Source: Dyella psychrodurans
Lineage (GTDB): Bacteria; Pseudomonadota; Gammaproteobacteria; Xanthomonadales; Rhodanobacteraceae
DNA: 64,000 bases
Assembly: GCF_003363265.1 (NCBI RefSeq)
Contig: NZ_QRBF01000007.1
Location: 186,001 to 250,000 of the forward strand
Reading direction: 5' to 3'
Shown here: positions 7,812 to 17,302 of the stretch, piece after piece
How positions within the stretch are numbered: position 1 is the first letter of the stretch
How the letters are laid out: every line of letters begins with the position of its first letter
Made by a program: the position numbers and the translations under genes
Notes under the pieces: generated by a model
Database searches by the model: none
What the model was told of the DNA's origin: nothing
What the model saw: only the letters and a program-made list of their open reading frames with translations

Positions 7812-9566
7812 TTATTTTCCATAGTCCGGCTCGGACCCGCCTTCTACGATGAAGCGATCGATGCGCTGCTCCAGCACCGGCAGCGGAACCGATCCCGTCG
7901 AAAGCACGGTGTCGTGGAAAGCGCGGATGTCGAACTTCGGTCCCAGCGCCTTCTCCGCCTTGGCGCGCAGCTCGAGCAGCTTGAGATAACCAAGCTCATA
8001 CGAAAGCGCCTGCCCGGGCCAGCTGATGTAGCGATCCACTTCGTTGGCGATCTCGCGGTCGGACAACGCGGTGTTTTCCGTCATGTAATCGATCGCCTGC
8101 TGGCGCGTCCAGCCGAGGTGATGGATGCCGGTGTCGACCACAAGGCGACACGCACGCCACATCTGATAGGTGAGAAAACCGAAGTGCTGATAGGGCGTCT
8201 TGTAGATGCCCATCTCGTTGCCGAGATATTCCGAATACAGGCCCCAACCTTCACCGTAGGCGGAGATGTAGCCGTTGCGGCGGAAGGCGGGTTGATCGTG
8301 TTCCTCTTCCGCCAGTTCCAATTGCAGCGCATGACCGGGATACGACTCGTGCAGCGTCAGTGCCGGCATGTTGTAGAGCGGGCGCGAAGGCAGGTCGTAG
8401 GTGTTCACCAGATAGACGTCCGGACCGCCGCGCCCGGAGGTGTAGTACGGCGCGATATCCGCCGGCACCGGCTCGATGGTGAAGCGCTTGCGCGGCAGAT
8501 GGCCGAAGAACTTGCCGACCTGCCCGTCCACTTCCTTGGCCACCCACGCGCTCTTGTCGAGCAGTTCCTCGGGTGTCTTGGCGTAGAACTGCGGATCGGT
8601 GCGCAGGAAATGCAGGAAATCGGCGAAGCTGCCCTTGAAGCCGGTTTGCTGCATCGTCTGCAGCATTTGCGCGTGGATTTTCTCTACTTGCTCCAGGCCG
8701 ATCTTGTGGATGGTGTCCGGATCGAGATCGAGCGTGGTGTATTCGCGAATCTGCTGGCGATAGTAGTCCTTGCCGTCGGGCAGCGCTTCGGCCGCAAGCG
8801 TGCTGCGCGCGTGCGGCACGTACTCGTTGCGGAAGAACGCCAACAACTTCGCGTAGGCGGGAATGACATCCCTGCTGATCTTCTCGCGCGCGTCCGCCTG
8901 GATCGCTGCCGCGGTGGCGGCGGGGATCGTCGATGGCATGTGTTGCAGCGATGCGTAGAAACTGGTTTGCGTCGGGTCTTTCACGTCGGCGACCGAGGCG
9001 ATCGATACATCGCGGCCCGCGAGCACCGCGCGCGGCACGCTGAAGCCTCGCTGCAAACCGGCGCGCATGTTGGCGATCTGCTGATCGAAATACGCAGGCA
9101 CCTGACCCAGGCGATCCACGTAACGGCGAAAGTCGCCTTCAGTGCGCAGGTTGTTGCTCTCGAGATCGTCGTCCAGCTCGCTCCAGAACGCCGAGTCGCT
9201 GTTGAACGGCATCTGCCACTGCTTGAATTCCTGATCCGCGATGAAGTTGCGGATCTGCTCGCGATACACCGCGTAGTTCACCTGCTCGGCCGGCGACAAT
9301 TGCTTGATGTCGATCGCATCGAGCTGCGTCATCACCTTGCGCCATTCGTCGAGACGCTGCTGCTGGCTTTTCGCGTCGACCTGATCGAGCCGCCCGTTGT
9401 TGGGCTGCGACTCGCCGGATGTGCTGATGCCGGCCTGGCCGGTACGCCACGCCCACTCCTGCTGATAAATCTGCTTGAAATGCGCATCGGCGCCCTGTTG
9501 CGCCAACGCAGGCAGTGTCAGCACTAGGCCCAAGGCGATGCTCCCGATACGCGTTGCAGTGTTCAC
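7812..9566 (-). CDS. secreted DUF885 family protein (putative metallopeptidase)
   Basis: A 584-residue exported protein with a signal peptide ending near ALAQQ and a DUF885 domain over nearly its whole length. LHESYPGHALQLE (H406) is the conserved HExxxGH-like metal-binding motif, followed by a second acidic helix (YGEGWGLYSEYLG). The family is annotated as putative zinc carboxypeptidase-like enzymes. The start is a GTG at 9566, sharing one base with the stop codon of the upstream SulP gene (TAGTG), so translation is probably coupled. Confidence 0.88.
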   Translation of the reverse strand: MNTATRIGSIALGLVLTLPALAQQGADAHFKQIYQQEWAWRTGQAGISTSGESQPNNGRLDQVDAKSQQQRLDEWRKVMTQLDAIDIKQLSPAEQVNYAVYREQIRNFIADQEFKQWQMPFNSDSAFWSELDDDLESNNLRTEGDFRRYVDRLGQVPAYFDQQIANMRAGLQRGFSVPRAVLAGRDVSIASVADVKDPTQTSFYASLQHMPSTIPAATAAAIQADAREKISRDVIPAYAKLLAFFRNEYVPHARSTLAAEALPDGKDYYRQQIREYTTLDLDPDTIHKIGLEQVEKIHAQMLQTMQQTGFKGSFADFLHFLRTDPQFYAKTPEELLDKSAWVAKEVDGQVGKFFGHLPRKRFTIEPVPADIAPYYTSGRGGPDVYLVNTYDLPSRPLYNMPALTLHESYPGHALQLELAEEEHDQPAFRRNGYISAYGEGWGLYSEYLGNEMGIYKTPYQHFGFLTYQMWRACRLVVDTGIHHLGWTRQQAIDYMTENTALSDREIANEVDRYISWPGQALSYELGYLKLLELRAKAEKALGPKFDIRAFHDTVLSTGSVPLPVLEQRIDRFIVEGGSEPDYGK

Positions 9567-11215
9567 TACGCTCGATTCCCCGTAGAAGACGGCGCCGAGG
9601 AGGCCGACACGGCATCTTCGACGCTCCAGTAACTAAGTGCCTGTGGTGAAAGCTGGGGCAGCGCCGCGCGCAGCAGCAGGGCGCGGGTGTCGTCCTTCAG
9701 GCGTGCGACGCGCAAGGCGACGCCACGCGACTGCAACCAGGCCGAAAAGTCGCTGAGCGATTCCAGCGCGGTGCTGTCGAGGTCCGGCGAAGCCTCCAGG
9801 CTCAGGATCACCTGCTTCAGATCCTTGCGTTGCTCGACCTGCTGCCGCGCCAGCGTCATCACCGATTCGGCGTTGGCGAAAAAGAGCGGCTCTTCCGGGC
9901 GCAGAATCAGTGTCGCCGGTGGCTGCACCGCATCGGGATGCTGGGCGATATCGACGAAGTCGTGACCGTTGGCCAAACGACCGAGCACGCTTACCCGCGC
10001 CGCCGCGAGCTGACGCAGCAACAGGATCAGGCTGAAGGCGATCGCCACCAGCAAGCCATTGAGAATGCCCAGCGAGAGCACGGCGACGACGGCCGCCAAC
10101 GCCAGCAGACGATCGCGCTTCCACTGCAGATACGGCCGAAATACCGACAGCCGCCACGACTTGCTTACCGCATGAATCACGATCGCGGCCAAGACAGCCT
10201 CCGGAATCCGCTCGATCCAGCGCAACAGCAGCAACACCATCAACAACACGCTGGCGCCTGCGACCAGGCCGGCCAAACGCGACTGCGCACCAGCCGCTTC
10301 GTTAGCCGACGTGCCCGAGTAACCCGCGCCGACCGGCATGCCGTGCAACAAACCGCACAACACATTGGCAACGCCGAGCACCAGCAGGTCGCGATTGGGT
10401 TGCACCGGATCGTTGTGCTTGAGCGCAAAGCCGCGGATCGAGCTGTACGACTCCGCATAAAGAATCAGCAGCAATGCCGCCGCCAGTTCGACGCTTGGCA
10501 ACCACTGCCCGCTGCCAGGCCAGGTCGGCATGCCCAGCGCCATGTGCAGATTGATGGTGCCGGTGAGCGGCACGCCATGCGCGGACAACCAGCCTGACGC
10601 GATCACTCCCAGCGCGATGACCAACAAGCTGCCGGGCAAGCGGCGTACGCGTTCGCAGACAAACAGCAGCGCAAGGGCCATCAATCCCGTGACCAGCGTG
10701 ACCGGGTGGACCTGGTTCGACGTACGCACCAGGTCCGCCATCAGCAAAGGCACGAAATCGCCGTGCAGCCCCGGCCAGCCGCCCAGATTCGGCAGTTGCT
10801 TCAAGGCGATCACGATGGCCAAACCGAAGGTGTAGCCGCGCAGCACCGGACGCGCGATCAGATGCGACAGACTTCCCAGACGCGCGGCACCCGCGATCAA
10901 AAAGCAGATGCCGCCGAACAGCACCAGCGTGGCGCCGATCGCCACGCGCGCGGCGAGATCGTTGCCCGCCAGCGCCAACGTACCCGCAGCCAGCACGGCC
11001 GCGGATGACGACGTGGACGACACGATCGCAAAGCGGCTTCGCCCCAATAGCCCGTAGCAGATCAGGCCGACGAACAGCGCGATGACGCCCGCTTGCGGCG
11101 GCATGCCCGCAATGCCCGAATACGCCACCGCTTCGGGCACCAGTAAACCCGCGATCGCCAGGCCCGCCAGCAGGTCGGCGATGCGCACGGAACTCGCGGC
11201 GGGCGCGGCGTTCAT
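9566..11215 (-). CDS. SulP family anion transporter with STAS domain
   Basis: A 549-residue inner-membrane SulP/SLC26 permease. Residues about 10-400 contain the hydrophobic transport core starting ADLLAGLAIAGLLVPEAVAYS, and the C-terminal 120 residues form a STAS regulatory domain. The substrate could be sulfate, bicarbonate or a dicarboxylate. The ATG at 11215 overlaps the stop of the ParB-like gene (ATGA), and its own stop overlaps the DUF885 start, so it is the middle gene of a tightly packed trio. Confidence 0.9.
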   Translation of the reverse strand: MNAAPAASSVRIADLLAGLAIAGLLVPEAVAYSGIAGMPPQAGVIALFVGLICYGLLGRSRFAIVSSTSSSAAVLAAGTLALAGNDLAARVAIGATLVLFGGICFLIAGAARLGSLSHLIARPVLRGYTFGLAIVIALKQLPNLGGWPGLHGDFVPLLMADLVRTSNQVHPVTLVTGLMALALLFVCERVRRLPGSLLVIALGVIASGWLSAHGVPLTGTINLHMALGMPTWPGSGQWLPSVELAAALLLILYAESYSSIRGFALKHNDPVQPNRDLLVLGVANVLCGLLHGMPVGAGYSGTSANEAAGAQSRLAGLVAGASVLLMVLLLLRWIERIPEAVLAAIVIHAVSKSWRLSVFRPYLQWKRDRLLALAAVVAVLSLGILNGLLVAIAFSLILLLRQLAAARVSVLGRLANGHDFVDIAQHPDAVQPPATLILRPEEPLFFANAESVMTLARQQVEQRKDLKQVILSLEASPDLDSTALESLSDFSAWLQSRGVALRVARLKDDTRALLLRAALPQLSPQALSYWSVEDAVSASSAPSSTGNRA

Positions 11216-11829
11216 TGGATGATGACGCCGGTCCATCCCGGTAGATACGCCGTGTCATGCGCGTGCGCGAACAACAAGGCGTTCTGCACGACCTTCGGCG
11301 TGACGCGACCGTCCTTGAGCTTCATGTTGCGCCGGTAAAAATCGGCCCACAGGAATTCCGAATAGGGCGTGGCGTCCTTGGAATATCCGCCCGCCATGCG
11401 CACACGCGCCGCAAGCGTGCGGAACGGATCGTCGGCCATGTCCTTGAGGTTGACCGGAATGGAGGCGTATTCCTGCCGCTGGCCGTGTTGGTCGTAAGGA
11501 TGCGCCCAGCGGTTGAATTCCATCGTGTGCCAGAACACCGGCGGCTCCAGCCACGAGAAGTCGCGCTGAATCATCACCGGCACTTCTTTCACGCCTTCTT
11601 CAAACAGGGCGAGCCCGAGGTGATGATGATCGACGATGTAAACCTGATTCTTCGGGCCCAGCACGCCCGGGAACCAGTGTTCGGCGAGCATGTCCTTGCG
11701 CTTCTTCTTGCCGAGCTTTTCCCACTGGGTCCGCTTTTCGGCCACTTCGGCCCTGCCTACCGTCATCTGGGTCGGGCGCAATTTGCCCGGCGCAATCGAC
11801 AGCAAAGGATGACGCACGCCTGACGACAT
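11212..11829 (-). CDS. ParB-like nuclease family protein (ParBc_2)
   Basis: A 205-residue protein of the ParB/sulfiredoxin-like fold, subfamily ParBc_2 (PF08857). The region LRPTQMTVGRAEVAEKR and the segment QVYIVDHHHLGLALFEEGV match the conserved ParB-like core. It has no helix-turn-helix, so it is not the chromosomal ParB. The ATG is preceded by AGGAG. Its stop overlaps the start of the SulP transporter. The biochemical role is unknown; the sulfiredoxin/ParB fold can bind nucleotides. Confidence 0.75.
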   Translation of the reverse strand: MSSGVRHPLLSIAPGKLRPTQMTVGRAEVAEKRTQWEKLGKKKRKDMLAEHWFPGVLGPKNQVYIVDHHHLGLALFEEGVKEVPVMIQRDFSWLEPPVFWHTMEFNRWAHPYDQHGQRQEYASIPVNLKDMADDPFRTLAARVRMAGGYSKDATPYSEFLWADFYRRNMKLKDGRVTPKVVQNALLFAHAHDTAYLPGWTGVIIQ

Positions 11830-11928
11830 GACATGACTCCTACAGTAACCCCCGGTTTGCGCAGGGTACCTGAAGTCGTCGGCGGTGAGGAAAGGGTGGA
11901 CTACGTGGAGCGGTTTTCTTTTACGTCG

Positions 11929-12633
11929 TCATTCCAACCCGGAGTAATAACCGCGCATCGCCTGCAGGTACGACGCCAGATTGCGGTCGGGCGCACTCTC
12001 GAACACTTCGCCCGTCTCCTCGAACCGCTCGATGCGGTCGGGACGGAAGTTGCGAAAATCGCGGCGCAGGCGGCACCACGTTCCCAATGTCCATTTGCCG
12101 CCCCAGAACGCCAGGCACAACGGCTCGACCTCGCGCTCGCTTTCGTGACCCACTTCATCCTTATAGAACAGGCGCAGCACGCGCTGCGCTTCAATCGCCG
12201 CATGCAGCTGATCGATGCGTGCGGCAAAGGCGACGGATTCTTCATCGCGCCAGATCGGCGCGTAGATGCGCGTGCGCGACGAACGTTCGCGCAGTTCCGG
12301 CGGCAGCACCGCTTCGATCTTCACCAACGCCGCTTGCGCACCGGCGGCGAGCTTCTCGCCGGCAAAGGCACGCACGAAGCGTGTGCCGACCACCAGCGAT
12401 TCGAGTTCGTCGGCGGTAAACATCAGCGGTGGAATGTCCGAGCCCTTGCGCAGCACGTAACCGACGCCGGCTTCGCCTTCGATCGGTACGCCCGAGAGCT
12501 GCAGGTCGGCCACATCGCGATAGACGGTGCGCAGCGACACGCCCAGCGTTTCGGCAAGCTGACGCGCCTGCAGCGCGGTACGGCGACCGCGCAAGGCGTT
12601 GATGATGAGGAAGAGTCGGTCGGCGCGGCGCAT
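11929..12633 (-). CDS. HTH and WYL domain transcriptional regulator (YafY type)
   Basis: A 234-residue regulator with an N-terminal DeoR-like HTH (RADRLFLIINALR, then ARQLAETLGVSLRTVYRDVADL) and a C-terminal WYL domain (VLRLFYKDEVGHESEREVEPLCLAFWGGKWTLG is the ligand-sensing core region). The start is the ATG at 12633; an in-frame GTG at 12651 is possible, and neither has a strong ribosome binding site. The GST gene lies upstream in the same direction, so this may control the GST/GFA stress group or an unlinked target. Confidence 0.85.
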   Translation of the reverse strand: MRRADRLFLIINALRGRRTALQARQLAETLGVSLRTVYRDVADLQLSGVPIEGEAGVGYVLRKGSDIPPLMFTADELESLVVGTRFVRAFAGEKLAAGAQAALVKIEAVLPPELRERSSRTRIYAPIWRDEESVAFAARIDQLHAAIEAQRVLRLFYKDEVGHESEREVEPLCLAFWGGKWTLGTWCRLRRDFRNFRPDRIERFEETGEVFESAPDRNLASYLQAMRGYYSGLE

Positions 12634-12751
12634 CCGTAGATGATCGCCCACCGAGACCGCGACAGCCAGCGTCCAAAGTCACGCGATGGCGTCGCGATAG
12701 GTGAGACAGGCATAAGCAAGCTGGTAACGCGCTTCATGATCGACTGACTCG

Positions 12752-13405
12752 TTACGCCAACGCGGCCTGCTCGGCGGCCCAATCGGCGTCCTTCGCCGCT
12801 GCGCGGCGCATCGCGGGACGGGCAAGCACACGGTCGACGTAAGCGCGAATTTGCGGCGTTTCAGGCACCAGCTTGAACGCCGTGACCCGATCCAGCGCGA
12901 TGCCCCACAACACATCGGCCGCCGTGAATCGCTCACCAAGCAGATAAGGTCCCTGCGCCAGCTGCGCGTTGATCGTGTTCAGCACGTCGTCCCAGGTTCC
13001 ATAGGGCGATGCCGATGGCGTTGCAGGATCGCGCTTTAGCGAACGGTCGATCATCGCGGGCTCCAGGCACGATCCGTAATAGACCAGCCAGCGCAAATAA
13101 GGACCACGCAACGGATCGCCCATCGCCGGCGCCAAACCTGCTTCGGGAAAGAGGTCGGCCAGATAGATGAACACCGCGGGTTGTTCGGCAACCAGCGCAT
13201 CGCCATGGCGGATTGCCGGCACTTTGCCCATCGGATTGATCGCGCGATACGCGGGCTGACGCTGTTCGCCCGTTTTGAAATTGATCAAATGCAGTTCGTA
13301 ATCGGCGTTCAGTTCTTCGAGCAATGCGAGCGTGCCGGCAGACCGGCTGTTGGGCGCATGGAAAAACATCACTTTTCGGTCGAGGTGGGCGATAGTCGAA
13401 TGCAT
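12752..13405 (-). CDS. glutathione S-transferase family protein
   Basis: A 217-residue cytosolic GST-like protein. The N-terminal thioredoxin fold (VMFFHAPNSRSAGTLALLEEL, then NPMGKVPAIRHG with the cis-Pro, then EQPAVFIYLADLF) is followed by an all-helical C-terminal domain with the GERFTAADVLWG N-cap motif. GGAGGA 7 nt before the ATG at 13405 decides the start. It is followed closely on the same strand by the regulator and preceded by the GFA gene, suggesting a detoxification cluster. Confidence 0.88.
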   Translation of the reverse strand: MHSTIAHLDRKVMFFHAPNSRSAGTLALLEELNADYELHLINFKTGEQRQPAYRAINPMGKVPAIRHGDALVAEQPAVFIYLADLFPEAGLAPAMGDPLRGPYLRWLVYYGSCLEPAMIDRSLKRDPATPSASPYGTWDDVLNTINAQLAQGPYLLGERFTAADVLWGIALDRVTAFKLVPETPQIRAYVDRVLARPAMRRAAAKDADWAAEQAALA

Positions 13406-13430
13406 GATGATTTCCTCCGTCACGGGAAAG

Positions 13431-13835
13431 TCACAGGTGCCTGGTTTCGGCAGGCGCGTTCTGCCAGTTGTTGTTGCGACCGTCGCTGAAATGCATGGGC
13501 GACTCGATCAGTTCGTACGGCTCGACGTCGTCCAGACATGCCACGGCGACGGTGTAGAAGTCGCCGCCGAGCACGTCCAGGTGGCCTTTGCCAAATGGGC
13601 GCACGCCGCAATGCCTGCAGAAAAGGTGATGCATGCTGTTCGAGCCGAACTGGTAGTCGCTCAGATCCGCCTCGCCGCTGATCAGGCGAAACGCATCCGG
13701 CTTGACGATCACGCCCCACTGCCGCGTCTTGGCGCAGATCGAGCAGTTGCAACGCCCGGTGCCTTTCGCAAAATCGATATCGGTTTCGATTTTTACCGCG
13801 CCGCAATGGCAGCTTCCGTGATAAGTCTTTTGCAT
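13431..13835 (-). CDS. GFA family protein (CENP-V/GFA zinc fold)
   Basis: A 134-residue GFA-domain protein related to glutathione-dependent formaldehyde-activating enzyme. The zinc-binding cysteines are all present: [16 protein letters not shown] and FCRHCGV. The exact role of most family members is unproven; binding of thiol adducts is inferred from the founding members. It lies just upstream of the GST gene on the same strand. Confidence 0.87.
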   Translation of the reverse strand: MQKTYHGSCHCGAVKIETDIDFAKGTGRCNCSICAKTRQWGVIVKPDAFRLISGEADLSDYQFGSNSMHHLFCRHCGVRPFGKGHLDVLGGDFYTVAVACLDDVEPYELIESPMHFSDGRNNNWQNAPAETRHL

Positions 13836-13896
13836 GGTCGTAGTCCTTGCGTGACGAGCGTTGAAACGGCAACGATGGTTTGTTTGTTCTGTGCGG

Positions 13897-14181
13897 TTAC
13901 TTGTTTCGGTGGACGCGCGATTCGTCCATCGGCTCTGCCGGGGCTTCCTCGTTCGCGGATAGCACCGGGTGCGCGCACGCCCCGACGGCTGCCGCCGTTG
14001 CGGTAGCGATCAACACGCGCCTACGCCCGGGTTGGAAAGCAGGCGTGAGATGGATGAGCTTTTTCCCCTTCGCCGGCGGCGCTTTCTGCGGCTGCGGCGG
14101 ACGGTACTGGCCATCCATCAACAGGCCGCGAAGATAAAGCGGCCGGTACGCCATCAAGACACGATTCACCAGATCTTTCAT
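13897..14181 (-). CDS. small hypothetical membrane-anchored protein
   Basis: A 94-residue protein I do not recognise. A basic, Pro-rich N-terminal half (residues 1-50) is followed by [20 protein letters not shown], one hydrophobic helix preceded by three arginines, and then a charged acidic tail. This could be a single-pass anchor or an internal Tat-like signal. A GAGGAGAGGG ribosome binding site precedes the ATG, and the gene begins 10 nt after the stop of the upstream DJ-1-like gene, so it is probably real and co-transcribed. Confidence 0.6.
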   Translation of the reverse strand: MKDLVNRVLMAYRPLYLRGLLMDGQYRPPQPQKAPPAKGKKLIHLTPAFQPGRRRVLIATATAAAVGACAHPVLSANEEAPAEPMDESRVHRNK

Positions 14182-14191
14182 GACCCTCTCC

Positions 14192-14812
14192 TCAGGCTGC
14201 CTTGATCGTTTCGACGGCGACGCCGGGAAACCACGGCGGCGGAACGGCGTGCTTGAACAATCGGTACCAGTACTCGCGATCGCTGCGGCTGTAGAGATCG
14301 AGCGTGTGGATGATTTCGCGCGCGAACTCGATGCTGCCAAGATGGCTGGCCGTGATCACGCCGCCGTCGCTGACCGCCAGTACATTCGCGTCGTACTGGT
14401 CGTGGCCGGCATAGCCCGGCACTTCGCGGCGAAGCTGACCCGCCCAGTTGCCGGTGTGCCGGCAGCGGTCGATCAAGCCGGCATGCGCAACCGCCAGCAC
14501 GCCCTCATCGATGGCCGCGACCGGTGCGCCGGCCGCGTGAACGCGACGGGCCATGGCGGCAACCTGATCCATCCGGGTGGGCCGCCACAGGTGGCCGCCG
14601 GGCAGGATCAGCAACGCGACGGCGTCCACATCGAGCTCATTCACGCCTTCATCCGGCAGCACCTGCAGCCCGCTCATCGACATGACCGGCTCGCGCGTGA
14701 AGCCCACGGTGCGGACCTCCCAGTCGCCCGGCCGGCGGATTTCGCTCAGCGCCAGCGCCACCTGCCAATCGGCAAAACCGTCAAAAACCAGCACATGAAC
14801 CGTATTGCGCAT
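14192..14812 (-). CDS. DJ-1/PfpI-like protein with replaced nucleophile
   Basis: A 206-residue DJ-1/PfpI-fold protein close to the YoaZ/YdeA-type glutamine-amidotransferase-like group ([31 protein letters not shown]). At the nucleophile elbow, where family members have AAIC, this protein reads [18 protein letters not shown], so the reactive Cys is Asp. The bases (gccatcgatgag on the coding strand) leave no ambiguity. Cysteine-dependent catalysis is therefore unlikely; a binding or regulatory role is inferred. GGAGG precedes the ATG at 14812. It is divergent from fbp. Confidence 0.82.
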   Translation of the reverse strand: MRNTVHVLVFDGFADWQVALALSEIRRPGDWEVRTVGFTREPVMSMSGLQVLPDEGVNELDVDAVALLILPGGHLWRPTRMDQVAAMARRVHAAGAPVAAIDEGVLAVAHAGLIDRCRHTGNWAGQLRREVPGYAGHDQYDANVLAVSDGGVITASHLGSIEFAREIIHTLDLYSRSDREYWYRLFKHAVPPPWFPGVAVETIKAA

Positions 14813-14962
14813 GGATCGTCCCTCCCTTTTCGATGTTGTGAGTCTGCGCGCCGCCTACTGCCAACGTGTTGTCAGCAGAGCCTGACGACCAGTTCAGACA
14901 GGCCGCTGGCATCCGCCGGGCGGACCCGGGAAAATGGCTATCCCTTTGCCTGCACATTCGCC

Positions 14963-15979
14963 ATGAAACCCATTTCGCTGATCCAGTTCCTGATCGAGGA
15001 ACGCCGCGCCGGCCGCGTGAATGCCGAACTCTCCCTGCTGATCGAGGTGGTGGCGCGCGCCTGCAAGCGCATTGCCGTGGCCACCAACAAGGGCGCCATC
15101 GGTGGCGTGCTGGGCGAGGCGGGCACCGGCAACATCCAGGGCGAGGCGCAGAAGAAGCTGGATGTGATCTCCAACGAGATCCTGCTCGAAGCCAACGCCT
15201 GGGGCGGCCAGCTTGCGGCCTGCGCGTCGGAAGAGATGGAAGATCCACAACCGATTCCGGACATGTATCCGAAAGGCAATCACCTGTTGCTGTTCGATCC
15301 GCTGGACGGCAGCTCGAACATCGACGTGAATATTTCAGTCGGTACGATCTTCTCGGTGCTGCGTTGCCCCGATGGCATTTCCGAACCGAAGGCCGAACAC
15401 TTCCTGCAGAAAGGCACCACGCAGCTCGCGGCGGGTTATGTGGTGTACGGTCCGGCCACGGTGCTGGTGCTCACCTTCGGTCACGGCACGCACGAGTTCA
15501 CGCTCGATCGCGAAGTGGGCAGCTTCACGCTTAGCCGCCGCGACATCCTCATTCCGGAAGAGACCGGCGAATTCGCGATCAACATGTCCAACCAGCGCCA
15601 CTGGGAACCGCCGATGCAGCGCTACATCGGCGAATTGCTGGCCGGCAAGGACGGCCCGCGCGGCAGGGACTTCAACATGCGCTGGGTCGCATCGATGGTG
15701 GCCGACGTGCATCGCATCATCACGCGTGGCGGCGTGTTCTTCTATCCGCTCGACGCGAAGATCAAGAGCAAGGGCGGCAAGCTGCGCATCATGTACGAAG
15801 CCAACCCCATGGCCTTCATCGTCGAACAGGCCGGCGGCGCGGCAACCACCGGTCGCGAGCGCATCCTCGATCTGCAGCCGACCGGCCTGCATCAGCGCGT
15901 GCCGGTGTTCCTCGGTTCGAAGAAGGAAATCGAAGTCGCCACGCATTACCACCTGGTGGCGGACGGTGCGCATGGCTGA
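14963..15979 (+). CDS. fbp: class I fructose-1,6-bisphosphatase
   Basis: A 338-residue class I FBPase, removing the 1-phosphate of fructose 1,6-bisphosphate in gluconeogenesis. The metal-binding motif [10 protein letters not shown] starts at D112, and the C-terminal part has the conserved [22 protein letters not shown] region. The ATG at 14963 matches family starts (a [11 protein letters not shown]-type N-terminus); the frame remains open 780 nt upstream but only as a shadow of the divergent DJ-1-like gene. Confidence 0.96.
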   Translation: MKPISLIQFLIEERRAGRVNAELSLLIEVVARACKRIAVATNKGAIGGVLGEAGTGNIQGEAQKKLDVISNEILLEANAWGGQLAACASEEMEDPQPIPDMYPKGNHLLLFDPLDGSSNIDVNISVGTIFSVLRCPDGISEPKAEHFLQKGTTQLAAGYVVYGPATVLVLTFGHGTHEFTLDREVGSFTLSRRDILIPEETGEFAINMSNQRHWEPPMQRYIGELLAGKDGPRGRDFNMRWVASMVADVHRIITRGGVFFYPLDAKIKSKGGKLRIMYEANPMAFIVEQAGGAATTGRERILDLQPTGLHQRVPVFLGSKKEIEVATHYHLVADGAHG

Positions 15980-16205
15980 GAGCCTGCTGTAAGTCAATCC
16001 AAACCAAAGGCGTCGATGCATGGGGCATTGATGCCTTCGGCTCTGTAAGAAAATGCGACCTAGCATCAACACTCAGGTGCCGGCGGTGGCTTGCCAGCGC
16101 AGCCGCCACTGAGCAAGATCACTGTAACAAGCAGTGGTAATGATTCGTTGTCCAAGTTGGACTTCGCGCTAAAGTTGATCCCCTCATACCCGGTTGAAAG
16201 CAAAC

Positions 16206-16490
16206 ATGGCCAACGCAAGCCAATACACCTTCAGTTTCGAAGAAGTGGTGACGTCGCTTATCAAGCAGCAGGATATCAGCGAGGGGCTTTGGGCACTTAG
16301 CTTGAATTTCAAATTTGAAGCGAAAAATGTGCGCATGGATGCGAATCGCAAGGATGTGAATCCCGGCTTCATCGGGTTTGTTCAGCACATCGGCATCGTC
16401 CGCGTGGAAAAGAGCATTCCCGGTATCACTGTGGATGCCGCCAAAGTAAATCCGAAACTGGCGCGAGGCCCGCGAACTAAACTGAATTGA
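16206..16490 (+). CDS. small hypothetical protein
   Basis: A 94-residue soluble, mildly basic protein I do not recognise (FSFEEVVTSLIKQQDISEGLWALSLNFKFEAKN, then a Gly/Pro/Lys-rich tail). It has no signal peptide or membrane segment. Base composition is clearly more AT-rich than neighbouring genes. It starts at the ATG at 16206, where the ribosome binding site (GAAAG) is only moderate. It sits about 100 nt upstream of the membrane AAA+ trio on the same strand and could belong to that module, which is inference from position. Confidence 0.6.
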   Translation: MANASQYTFSFEEVVTSLIKQQDISEGLWALSLNFKFEAKNVRMDANRKDVNPGFIGFVQHIGIVRVEKSIPGITVDAAKVNPKLARGPRTKLN

Positions 16491-16591
16491 GTCGAACGAC
16501 TTCATCGAGAGCCTCGCCATAAAGCTTCACGACTGATGTGGGACGCCAAGGTTTCCGCATCGCAGGTTCAATCACGCAAGTCAGGGGTTGC

Positions 16592-17302
16592 ATGATGAAC
16601 GGAAAAACCAGATCGCCCCAAGCAACGACGCCTGGATCTCAAAGCAAAGGCATGCGATCGCGGACGCTTGCTGTCGTTGCGCGGTCGCTGCTGGCCACCC
16701 TTTTTTTGTCGGGCGCGATGGGGGTTGGCGCATACATGCTGTCCGACGTCGCGTCGCCTCTGGGCGACGATGTTACGCAATCAGATGCGCAAGCGCGTCT
16801 TGAAGCTTTTCACGCATTGCCGCCACTGGACCTGGTCCCCGTCGCCGCAGGCGATGTCGACAAGGCCATCCAGGGCATGCATCTGGATCCGGCGGCAGCA
16901 CAGGCGTTGAGGGCCGACCTCGATGATGCAAATCCATCGCCTCAAAGCACGCCTGATTCCCAGAGCCTTTCTCCTGTACAGCAACAGGCCCCGCAACCCG
17001 CGGCAAAACCGCAGCAAACCCGGCGTCGACGGCTGGTCTGGATCACGCTATGGGATACCGATGTCGAAGACGGCGATGTCGTTCGCCTCGATAGCCAGGG
17101 TTATTCCCGCACAGTGCGCCTCACCAAGAAGGGCGATACTTTTGCCGTGCCAGTGCCTGCCGATGGGGTTATCAAGGTAACCGGCGTGAGTGATGGCGAC
17201 GGTGGCGGCATTACGGTTGGACTAGCCTCGGGAAGTGAGAGGGCCATCTTCCCGATCATGAGCGAAGGGCAGGAATTGGGGCTGAAGGTGAGGATGAATT
17301 AA
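16592..17302 (+). CDS. single-pass membrane protein with C-terminal beta-rich domain (AAA+ module gene A)
   Basis: A 236-residue protein of unknown function. A basic N-terminus is followed by one membrane helix (residues about 32-52, SLLATLFLSGAMGVGAYML), an extracytoplasmic helical stretch, a Pro/Gln-rich linker (about 112-140) and a C-terminal domain of about 90 residues starting RRRRLVWITLWDTDVEDGDVV, rich in Gly/Val/Asp and predicted beta-sandwich. Two adjacent ATGs (16592, 16595) follow AGGGG; the second has better spacing. The stop TAA shares its last A with the ATG of the ATPase (TAATG), implying coupled translation. Confidence 0.72.
   Translation: MMNGKTRSPQATTPGSQSKGMRSRTLAVVARSLLATLFLSGAMGVGAYMLSDVASPLGDDVTQSDAQARLEAFHALPPLDLVPVAAGDVDKAIQGMHLDPAAAQALRADLDDANPSPQSTPDSQSLSPVQQQAPQPAAKPQQTRRRRLVWITLWDTDVEDGDVVRLDSQGYSRTVRLTKKGDTFAVPVPADGVIKVTGVSDGDGGGITVGLASGSERAIFPIMSEGQELGLKVRMN

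Noticed and set aside
7530-9527. 665-codon plus-strand open frame opposite the DUF885 gene
   Set aside because: Arg/His-rich composition typical of an antisense frame in high-GC DNA; the opposite strand has a clear domain, signal peptide and metal motif.
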